In this document: positions 25,487 through 35,400 of the stretch, piece after piece
Position numbering within the stretch: position 1 is the stretch's first letter
How the letters are laid out: the number at the start of each line of letters is the position of its first letter
Made by a program: the position numbers and the translations under genes
NCBI GenBank assembly: GCA_947630365.1
Contig: CANRHI010000007.1
Coordinates: 1-37,425 of the forward strand
Direction of reading: 5' to 3'
DNA: 37,425 bases
Source of the DNA: an uncultured Clostridia bacterium
GTDB lineage: Bacteria > Bacillota > Clostridia > Christensenellales > Borkfalkiaceae
Notes under the pieces: model-generated
The model's input: the letters and a program-made list of their open reading frames with translations, nothing else
Database searches by the model: none
Told to the model about the DNA's origin: nothing

Positions 25487-28400
25487 ATGAAACGCCCGAT
25501 CAAATGGCTCGGCATTTTGGGCCTTACGGCGGCGCTTGCACTCGCGGGCTGCGGGGAGGAAACCAACCTCCCTGCAGACGGCGGGGATAACGGGACGCAA
25601 CAGGAGCAACCGCAAAAGGTCGTCGTTGTGCGCCCCGCAAGCACGAGCGTTCTCGTACAAGATACCGAGCTCGAAGGCTACGATTATACCAAGCTCTTCC
25701 TCATCACCGAGGACGGCGCGCCCGTGGAGGTCCTTGCCTCCTATATCGACGCCTCCGCGGTCAAGGCGGAAGCGGGGCTCTACGAGGTCGTCTGCACCTA
25801 CGGGGGGCAATCGGCAAAGGCCCTCGTCCAAGTGAAGGAGACGGCGTACCGCCTGAATGTTTCCTCGGAGGAGGTCACCGTAAAGATCTCCGAGGCGCAG
25901 GGGTACGATTTGAAGGCCCTCTTCACCGCCACGGCGGACGGCAGATCCGTCGCCATCACGGACGACATGATGCAGACGGACTACAAGCCCGAGCAGGGGG
26001 ACTACACCTGCACGGTCACCTTCCACGGCATCACAAAGACGGTCACGGTGCACGTCGTGCCCGACCACACCGTCGAGGCGGTGCTCTCCTACGCGCACTA
26101 CGAACTGCCCATCAACGAAGTTGAAAACTTCGACGCGACGGTGCTCTTCTCCCTCTACGCCGACGGCGCTGCCGTCAAGGTGACGGCGGAGATGATCGAC
26201 GACTCCGCGCTCAAAGGCGAGATCGCCGTGGGGCAGACCTACGACGTGACGCTCGATTACACCGTCGCCGAGGGCTTCTCGGTACATAAAGCCGCGAAGG
26301 TCAGGATCACATCGGCGAGCGAGGTGAGCATCACCGCGCGCGATATCGAGACCTATCCCAACGGCGAGGTCATCGATCTCACGACGCTTTTCACCATCAC
26401 CAAGAACGGCGAGAGCATCCCCGTTACCGCCTCCATGATCGAGGGCGCCATCGACTACTCGACGGCGGGCGAGAACGAGATCACGCTCACCTACGAAGGC
26501 AAGACGGCGACGGCGAAGGTCACCGTGCGGCTCGGCGTCATCATCGAGTACGCGCACGGCGAGGAGGTGAGCGTCCGCCTCGGGACCAAGAAGGAGACCT
26601 ACCCGTTTGCGGACGACTTCATCGTCCTCGTGAACGGCGTGCGCTACCGCGCCATCCCCGACGAATGCTTCGACTTCGGCGAGCTCGACTTCGACGAAGA
26701 GGGGACGTATGAGGTGACCCTCACGCTCACCTACGGCGACAAGCCCAACGGCGGAGACCCCGTATTCCCGAGCTTCCCCGAGCCCGTCACCGTCACCAAG
26801 ACCATCACCTACCGCGTCACGTCGGTCACCTACGAGCTTTCGGCAATCGAGGAGACCGTGCTCCTGCCCGAAGGGACGGAGAGCTACAACTACACGAAGA
26901 ATGTTTCCCTCGATGTGGACGGCGTCCGGCAGGGATTCACGACCAACCCCGACTATGCGTCGCTCACCACCACCTACTACAAGGTGAAGCAGGAGGCGGA
27001 CTTCACGTCTCCCGAGGCGCAGAAGGTCATTCTCGAGCTCTATGTGTTCGGCCCGGACGAGGACCCCGTCGAGATCTCCTTCTTCGTGCAGGTCGCTTCC
27101 CGCATCACCATCGAGGCGAAGGGCAAGGCGGTATTCGAGGGCTCTACCCTCTACACGCGCGACCTTTTCGTCATCGAGGAGAACGGCGAACCGGTCGAAA
27201 TTACCGAGGATATGCTCTCGGGCAAGGTGGATACCTTTACTTCGGGCGTATATACGGTGAAAGCGCAGTATAAGGGCCACACCGCCACGACGCAGGTCGT
27301 CGTGTACTCGCAGGATATGATCGGCAGGTACAGCACGCTGCTCACCACCATTCCCGAGGAGGAAGAGGATGACGACGACGGCGAAGGCGGCGGAAGCGAC
27401 TGGGGCGACTGGTACGACGAGTACGGCGCGGGTTCGGACTACGGCGCAGGCGAATACAGCCTGATGGCCGCCGCGCTCCCCGCCCTTCCCGCGGGCGTGA
27501 AGTACCTTTCCGACCTCACCATTTCGGAAGAGGGCAGCGTCACCTTCAACGGAAGAACGGTGTACTCCATCACGAGCATCGACGCGAACACGATGGGGCT
27601 TCGCATGAGCTCATCGTCCACGTCGGACGACTACCTCTTGCACTACGAGAACGGCATCGTCGTCATCGACCCCGTGAATTCGCTGCGCATGCTCTTCAAC
27701 GACTACACCCGTCCGCTCGTGTACTTCTCGCAGGACGTGTGGACGATAGAGGAAAAGCTCGTCGTCAACTACAGCGACACCTATGTGTTGCAGAACGAAT
27801 ATTCGAATTGCTACTCGGTCGATTGCTTCCGCATTTCCTCGAAAGAGGACGACACGGAGCTTTGGTACGGCCTGTATGTGCGCCTCGTCGAGCACACCTC
27901 GGGCGATACCGTTTACGACGTAAGATGGGGCGAAGTGACCTTGTCCGAGGGCTTCAAGGGCGAAGTCGGCGAAAAGGCGAATTTGCAGCTTGGAGATCTC
28001 TCCTTCGACTTCACCATGCAGTCGGCGGGGGTCGGCAAGACCGTTCGCGTCGACGCGAGCTCCAACCCCTATGCCGGTCTCTCCTTCAACGGCGAGATCG
28101 ACGGCACCGCCGCAAGGCTCACGGTGAGCAGCTCGGGCGGGTACGAGCTCAATGTCGGCTCGGAGGCCAAGGCTCGTTTCAAGTTTACCTCGTATGAGCT
28201 GGGCAACATGAAGAACGGCGGCGTTCTTCCCGACGGAAGCATTCTCCTCTACATGGTGGAGGATAGCGACTACGGCACCTTCTCCTACAAATTCGTTGTC
28301 GATACGGAGAAGCGGACGTTCACCCTTGCCCCGCGCGACCTCTACTTTGGGCTGTACTACTTCGGGGAGAAGGACTATCTCTTCCTCGACGGCTTCGGCA

Positions 28401-29374
28401 GCGCGGAATTCTTTGCGGAGGACCGCAGGACCGCTTGCACCTACACCGTGGCGGCGGGCGAGCTCACCCTTCTTCTCGACAACCCCAACCCCACCTTCAC
28501 CTACGGAAGCGAGGCGAGCTTCTATGTGGCGCCGCTTCTCAACGTCCTCACGGTGAAGAGCTCGAAGAACGACGTTTTGAAGGGGAAGGTGTTCACGAAC
28601 ACCATCATCACGGACGGCGCAATCGTCACCGTGAACGTCTCCGTCGTCACGAGCGGCAGGAGCGACGAGCTGCTCAACGGCATCACCATCCTCACCAAAG
28701 ACGGCGAGCTCACGGGCACGGCGAAGAGCAACGCGGTGGATACCAAGTGCATCAACTTCGGCGAGAACGGCTTCTACGAATTCTCCATCTCGGTGGAGGT
28801 CGGCGGCGAGAAAAAGGTCTCGAAGTACGCCGTGCAGGTATTCAAGACGCCTTCCTCGCCCGACCCTCTCGCGACGAGCTACGGCCTCGGCGTTCTGGGC
28901 GGCGCCAACCTCACGCTCGCACTCAACGGTTCGGGAACGGCGACCGTCTCGGCGGACGGCGTGCTCTACACGGGCACCTTCACCATCTCGGCGGATCGCA
29001 CGCACTTCTATGTGAAGGCGTACAGCGCGGCGGGTGCGTTCATGAGCGCGGAGGGCACCGTTCTTGCGGACGGCGTCGTCAAGGTCGAATGCGCGGGCGC
29101 GGTGCGCCGCAGCGATTACTTCGCAAAGGGAAGCTCGGTCGCGGGAACGGCGGGCACCGTCGTGAGAAGGCTCACCGCTTCGGACGGCAGCTTCGTCTAC
29201 ACCGTCGCAGCGAGCGCTTCCTCCCTCGGCGAAGTCTTAAAGAGCGTCGAAGCGACTTCGACGGCAGATGTCTACAAGTTTACGAAGCAAGACGGCAGCG
29301 TATTCTATGCGCGCGTCACATGGGGCAACGACCCCGCAGCGGGGCTCACCGTAGTGGAGGAGACCGCAGAGTAA
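25487..29374 (+). CDS. Lipoprotein with about seven tandem Ig-like repeats
   Basis: This is a 1295-aa exported lipoprotein: AAGGAG before the ATG, lipobox LAGC, Cys22. Residues of about 45-610 hold roughly seven units of 65-85 residues resembling Ig-like group 3 (Big_3) domains. The pattern is clearest in unit 4: DLTTLFTITKNGESIPVTAS, then an acidic turn, then GENEITLTYEGKTATAKVTV. A low-complexity acidic hinge (EEEEDDDD, then GGGSDWGDWYDEYGAG) at about 624-655 separates them from a 640-residue C-terminal half. That half is made of beta segments with LALNGSGTATVSADGVLYTG-like motifs related to modules in the next protein. Stacked Ig domains usually act as stalks that push a distal domain away from the membrane, so the C-terminal half may be the working part (inference). 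No sortase motif or C-terminal membrane helix is seen. Confidence 0.82.
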   Translation: MKRPIKWLGILGLTAALALAGCGEETNLPADGGDNGTQQEQPQKVVVVRPASTSVLVQDTELEGYDYTKLFLITEDGAPVEVLASYIDASAVKAEAGLYEVVCTYGGQSAKALVQVKETAYRLNVSSEEVTVKISEAQGYDLKALFTATADGRSVAITDDMMQTDYKPEQGDYTCTVTFHGITKTVTVHVVPDHTVEAVLSYAHYELPINEVENFDATVLFSLYADGAAVKVTAEMIDDSALKGEIAVGQTYDVTLDYTVAEGFSVHKAAKVRITSASEVSITARDIETYPNGEVIDLTTLFTITKNGESIPVTASMIEGAIDYSTAGENEITLTYEGKTATAKVTVRLGVIIEYAHGEEVSVRLGTKKETYPFADDFIVLVNGVRYRAIPDECFDFGELDFDEEGTYEVTLTLTYGDKPNGGDPVFPSFPEPVTVTKTITYRVTSVTYELSAIEETVLLPEGTESYNYTKNVSLDVDGVRQGFTTNPDYASLTTTYYKVKQEADFTSPEAQKVILELYVFGPDEDPVEISFFVQVASRITIEAKGKAVFEGSTLYTRDLFVIEENGEPVEITEDMLSGKVDTFTSGVYTVKAQYKGHTATTQVVVYSQDMIGRYSTLLTTIPEEEEDDDDGEGGGSDWGDWYDEYGAGSDYGAGEYSLMAAALPALPAGVKYLSDLTISEEGSVTFNGRTVYSITSIDANTMGLRMSSSSTSDDYLLHYENGIVVIDPVNSLRMLFNDYTRPLVYFSQDVWTIEEKLVVNYSDTYVLQNEYSNCYSVDCFRISSKEDDTELWYGLYVRLVEHTSGDTVYDVRWGEVTLSEGFKGEVGEKANLQLGDLSFDFTMQSAGVGKTVRVDASSNPYAGLSFNGEIDGTAARLTVSSSGGYELNVGSEAKARFKFTSYELGNMKNGGVLPDGSILLYMVEDSDYGTFSYKFVVDTEKRTFTLAPRDLYFGLYYFGEKDYLFLDGFGSAEFFAEDRRTACTYTVAAGELTLLLDNPNPTFTYGSEASFYVAPLLNVLTVKSSKNDVLKGKVFTNTIITDGAIVTVNVSVVTSGRSDELLNGITILTKDGELTGTAKSNAVDTKCINFGENGFYEFSISVEVGGEKKVSKYAVQVFKTPSSPDPLATSYGLGVLGGANLTLALNGSGTATVSADGVLYTGTFTISADRTHFYVKAYSAAGAFMSAEGTVLADGVVKVECAGAVRRSDYFAKGSSVAGTAGTVVRRLTASDGSFVYTVAASASSLGEVLKSVEATSTADVYKFTKQDGSVFYARVTWGNDPAAGLTVVEETAE

Positions 29375-29472
29375 CCGCATAGCGCGGAAAACGATCGCAG
29401 CAAGGGTGCACAAAGCGCGGAAAAGTGCAGAGAGCCCTTGACACGATAGAGAGAAATATAAGGAGTAGAAAG

Positions 29473-32400
29473 ATGAAGAAACGGATCGCACTTTTAGCAG
29501 TTGCATGTATGATGTTCGCCTCTATGGGCATCTTTGCGGCTTGCGGCGAAGACGAGACTCCGTCCGTCGGCGGCGGCGATAATCCTTCCCAGATCCAACC
29601 GGGAACGGACGATCCCACGCCTTCCCATACCCATGTCTATGGCGCATGGGAGATCGTGACGAAGCCCACTTCGCAGCAAGGCGGCAAGGCGAAGCGTACT
29701 TGCAACGAGAACGACGACACGCAGGAGTTGGACCTTCCCGCGCTTACGAATGAGACATTCTGGACGAAGGACACGACTGCGAGCCAAGCCCCGACCCACA
29801 CGGCGGCGGGAAAGAACGTCTACAAGAACGCAGAGCATAACCTCACCGTCGAGGAAGACGTCGCGGCGGATGCCGACGCGCACGACTACACGGGCGTCGA
29901 ATGGACGGTAAAGACGAAGCCCACGCAGACCCAAGAGGGCAGCGCAGAGCGCAAGTGCACGGGCTGCGACCATGTGGATACGCTCACGCTTCCCAACCTC
30001 GCAACGGCTTCCTTCTGGACGCTGGACGAGGAGGCGAGCGAGCCCGCAACGCACACGGCGGCGGGAAAGAACGTCTACAAGAACGCAGAGCATAACATCA
30101 CCGTCGAGGAAGATGTCGCGGCGAATGCCGATGCGCATACCTACGGCGAATGGAGCTGGAAAAACGACGTGGAGCCCACCTTGGAGGAGGGCGCTACGGC
30201 GACGCGCAGCTGCACTACGCAGGGCTGCAGCAACCCCACGCAGGAAGTGGAGGTCCCCGCGCTCAGCGATACCGAGGTTTGGGCGAAAGAAACGACCAAG
30301 CCCGCTTCGCACACCGAGAAGGGGGAGGATACATACACTTCCGAGTATGGCGAAGTGCTCGTCGAGACGGACAAGATCGGCGGACATCAGTGGGGTGCAT
30401 GGAGCTGGGTCGAGGGCAACGAGCCCACGGCCGACAAGGCTGGTAAGGCCGAGCACAGCTGCGAGATCGTCGGCTGCGGCGTCACCGAGCAGGTCGATGT
30501 AGCGGCGCTTTCGAGCACGGACGAGTGGAATTCCGCCGTCACTCCGGCGACCTATAACGAAGCGGGGAAGACGGTCTACACCCACAAGACCTACGAAGGC
30601 CTCACCATCGAGGTTCCGATCTCCAAGCGCGTTGCCCCTTACGACGGCAAGACATACTACGGCGGCATCGCGGTGGATCTCTTCGATAGCGATAGCTTCA
30701 AGACCGGCGTGCCGAGTGTAACGGATTCTTGGGTGAACCAAGTCGAGCTCGACGCGAACGGCGTTGGCATCGGCAAGGGTGCCCCCTTCACGACCAACAG
30801 TCAATTCCACTTCACCATGAAGGACGAGGTAACCGGCGAGCTCGAGATCATCGAGATCCCCGGCACCAAGGTCGAGACGGACGACGGGAACGACGACGAT
30901 TACGGCGATGAAGAAGAGAATTGGGGCAGCTCCGGTGATGAGGTGTACGAATACGAGACCGCAACGCCGAAGACCCGCAAGGGCTACGTCGATTTCACGA
31001 GCGGGCTCATCATCATGCCGCAAGCCGAAGGAAGCGACTTGACGTACTTCCACATCGTCTCGCCTTACGGGGCGCATCATAACAACTCGGGCGATATCAC
31101 CGTCAAGCTCTCCGTTTGGGGCACGGGCAAGCTCGATTACTCCGTCGCCATCACCTATACATACAAGGTGGAGCAGGAGACGAAGTCTGTAAACATTTAC
31201 CTTCATAACGACGAAGTGGTATTCGGCGTAGCGTTCACCGATATCGAGGGCGAGACTGTCGCGGCGGAGAACTGCTACAATGCCGACCAGCTCTATGTGA
31301 CGAAGGGCGCCGAGACGCTCGCTTCCGTCGGCTACAAGGCAGAGGGCGAAGGCGGCTCGATGGTCGTGCTCGACGGCTTGGAAGGCACCTATACCGAAAC
31401 GGAGGAGACATTTGGCACCCTCGTGCTCGATGGCAAGGGCGGCGCTACGCTCACCAAGGAGGAGGGCGACCCCATGCAGGGCACCTATACGAAGGTCTCC
31501 AATGGCGTCGTCGGCGTCACCTATTCGGGCGCAGACGGGAAAATGCACTATGTGCAGGCCGAGCTCACCGCGGGCGAAGCCCACAGCGGCACCTATGTCG
31601 GCAGCACGGCGAATGTTACCGTCACATATAATGCGAACGTCGAAGTCAATACAGATGATGGCGTGACCGCACCCGCCGAAGCACAGAACGAGAAGCTCGC
31701 ACCCATGGATCTTGCGGAAATGCAGGATACCGACAACTTCTTCTTCAAGGGCTGGACGACCGATCCCGCAGGCGAAGAACCCGTCGAGCTCGGCGAAGAC
31801 GGAAAGTATTACCCCGCAGACGACGTCACCCTCTATGCCAAGTGGGCAAAGGCGATCCATGTCTCCGTTCAGATGGAGTATGAGGCATCCGACGACGGCG
31901 AGGAAGCCACCTCTCACAAGGTCCCCGACGGCGACAGCATTGCCGATTTCTTGAATGGATTGATCGAGAACAAATTCAATGCGGAAAACGGCCACTCGTT
32001 CAATGGTTGGCGTGCGCATCCCACCTCAGGCGAGGATAGGCAACTTGGGGAAAGCGATCTCGCGCAAATGTTCTTTAACAGCAACTACGAGGGAATGACC
32101 TTCATTGCGCAGTGGAAATACACCCCTTACGTTGGTGAGTATTACGGCGCGAACTTGGACGGCACGAGCGGACCCGATAACGTTTCTTCTTCCACCTCGA
32201 GCTACTATCTGAAGTTCGCTGAAGACGGAAAGATGAGCGGAAAATTCTCGGGAACCGTTGAGGGTTATTCCGACGGGATCATCACCGTAACGAGTGGAAA
32301 TTCCACTTATTATTTCTTCTTCGATGAGACGACCGGCTTGCTTGCAACCGGAGCTTACTCATCTGCCACCTCGCAGTATATCACGCACGATATGGCGCTC

Positions 32401-35400
32401 TATTCGAGGACGCAGAAGAAATTCGAACATCGTGCGATCAACGTTCCCAATCCTTCCAATCCCGGCACTTCGCAGGGCGTCTATGCCCGCTTTGTCGAGG
32501 CGGAAGTGACGGTGCAAAACGATGGAGCAGATCCGACGACCAAGACGATCATTGTTCTCCTCTACAACACCAAGATTTACAGCAATATCACCGTTACCGA
32601 TGCGTTCGGAACAGCGATTACCAACGTTGCCGACATTGCAAATTCCAAGACGGTCATCGTTAAGGACAATTCGACGGGAGCTCCTACGCAGATCCTTGCA
32701 AAGGGCAGCGTCGGGAACAACCTCTCCAGCGGCAATACTGCCGATCTCGATGCCCTCTATGGTACCTACACTTGGGCGGATCATGAAACGCTCAAGCTCG
32801 ACGGTGCGGGCACTGCGCAGCTCGTGCAGGGCGACACGGTCAAGGCTGGTACCTATAAGGCGGTGCAAGGGTCGGATAATAAGATCGACCTCTATATCAT
32901 CGATGGGGATGAGGAAGTTTACTACGAAGTCACGCTTGTAAAGGGCAACGAAAATACCTATACGAGCGAAAAGATCATGGTATCGGTTGACTTCAACTAC
33001 GGCCCCGTAGAAAATCCGACCGGCAAGCTGACGGAAGCCTCCTTCAATAAAAACATTGAGCTTGAGCTTCCCGCTCTCACAGATCCCACGGGCGAATACC
33101 TCTTCCGCGGTTGGTTTAAGGATGCTTCTTTCGAGCAGGAGTGCGACAACGAGACGCTGGAAGACGTCAAGCATTGGAGCTTCACGCCGACCGAAAACGG
33201 CACCAAGCTCTATGCGAAGTGGATCAAGAAGGTGACAATCACCGTCCACTATAACGACAACAATACAACGCAGGATAAGGTTATCGATACTCTCGGCGAC
33301 GGTGAAACGCTCGAGCTTCCTCGTCCCGCATACGAAGGTCACAAGTTCGGCGGCTGGTTTACCGACGACGCGACGTTCGCAAAGGCTTGGGGCACGGTGG
33401 GAGATGACCACGTCACGAGCGGCGTGCTCAGCGCGGAGACTGCGACGACCCTCGACCTTTACGCGAAGTGGGAAGGCGCTCCCGCCTATAGCGGCGAGTA
33501 TAAGCTGTACTATCTCGATGGCTCAAAGGCCAACGGCGGCGTTGATACGGCGGATACTTATAGTAAAAACATTGTGATCGACGCCGAGGGGTATGCGCCG
33601 AGTGTTTCCGGTACAGTCTATCCGTTCAGCGGTAACAATATGCAGGTCCAAAGCTACGAGGCAGAATCGGGCGAAATGGTATTCCAGCGGGATGGTTACA
33701 GTACTACGTTCAATGCCTTCTTCGACAGCACGAAGAAGATCATTGCATTCATCAACTACTCCGATGAGGTCGTTCTTATGGTTCCCGCCGATGCCGGCGA
33801 AATTACCGTGAAGAGCTCTTACTGGGGAGAAGACGGCGGCACGAGGGCAATCACGATCACGATTGCTGAAGAGGAATACGGCGTCTTTATGATGGCCAAT
33901 GCCGTGACACTTGATGTAACCTTTACCGATATGAGTGGCGCACCTGTAAAGGCGGAAGAGGCGTACACGGCAACAAGTTTCTATGTTAAGAAAGGCGAAG
34001 AAGTCATCGCTCGTTTCGGCTCCAACGGCGAGACGATGGTCGAGCTCGACGGCAACGAGGGCACTTACACGCTTTCCGGCAACACGGTAGACGAGCTCCC
34101 GGGTACCCTTACGCTCAACGGCGTTTCCACGGCAACGTTCGGCGAGAATAAGGTCGGAAGCTATGAGATTGTAAGCGATACCGTCGTCGGTATCTATCTT
34201 GACGGCAAGTACTACGAAGCGACGCTCGATAAGTCGTCTGCCAAGACGTTCAACATCACAAAGCCCGAACTGCAAATCACGTTCCAAAGCGCACAGGGGC
34301 TTGCCTACGGCGATAGCGAGACGTTGACGGACGGCAACTACAACAAGAATATCGAGGCGAAGATCCCTGCCCTCAAGAATACCGCAACGCATGTGTTCCG
34401 CGGCTGGTTCACGACGGAGGACTTCCAAGAGAGCACCATGCTCACTTTCGACGAAGATGGGTACTACCTCTTTACGCCGACGGGTAACGAGGCGATTACG
34501 CTCTATGCGAAGTGGCTCGAAAAAGTCACGGTCAAGGTGCACTACCAAAAGGATGGCGTAGAGGATGTGACGCTCGAGCTTGGAAAGGGCGAGGAAGCCC
34601 GCCCGATGGAACCCGGTTTTACAGATGGGCAGGCATTCAAGGAATGGCGTCTCGGTTCGCCCGATGGCAGCGTTTGGGCATCCGGTACCGAAGTCGAGGA
34701 GAATATCGAGATTTACTGCGTGTGGCAGGATGCCCACAAGCTCTATGGCTCTTGGGTCGGTGCGGAGATTTACGGACAGGCTGACAAGGGAGGCTCAATG
34801 TCCGGTGGAACAAGCGCCAAGAACGCGAGCGTTACGGTGCAAGGTACGATTTCGGGTTCTTGCGCAAACGGAACGATAACCGATTGGGACGACGAGAACG
34901 GTACTTTCAAGGTTGGCACTTACTATGGTGCTTACGATAAAAAGAACGGCATCATCATTGTCGATTACTACGCAAATACTCCCGTCGGATATGACTATTA
35001 TATTTTCATCAAGAGTAGCGTGACATCGTCCTTCCTGATGACCCAATCCAAGGGATGCTATTGGAACGGTTCCGTAAAAGGTTCCACAAAGCTCGCGGAA
35101 ATGACGCTTGCCGACGGCTCCACGATGAATATCTTCATCTACGAAGGCAGGGTTTGGGGCAAAGTTACGTTCGAGGGAACGCCGATCGAGGGCTTCTCCG
35201 ATGAGCTCACCGCCGGCAACGTATGGCAGAAGGCGCAGACGCTCGTTGTCAAGGATTCCGACGGCAAGGTGATTGCAAGTTTCGTCCGCGGCGCGAACGG
35301 GCTTGAATATTCCGACGGCTTTGGCGGTACCTATACGGGCACCAAGGGCGAAGAGGAGCAGCAAGACCTCATTCTCGACGGTAAGGGCGGTGCCTCTTGG

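Noticed and set aside
29438-29470. TTGACA as a promoter for the giant lipoprotein gene
   Set aside because: No -10 box lies at 16-18 bp; that position is the ribosome binding site itself.
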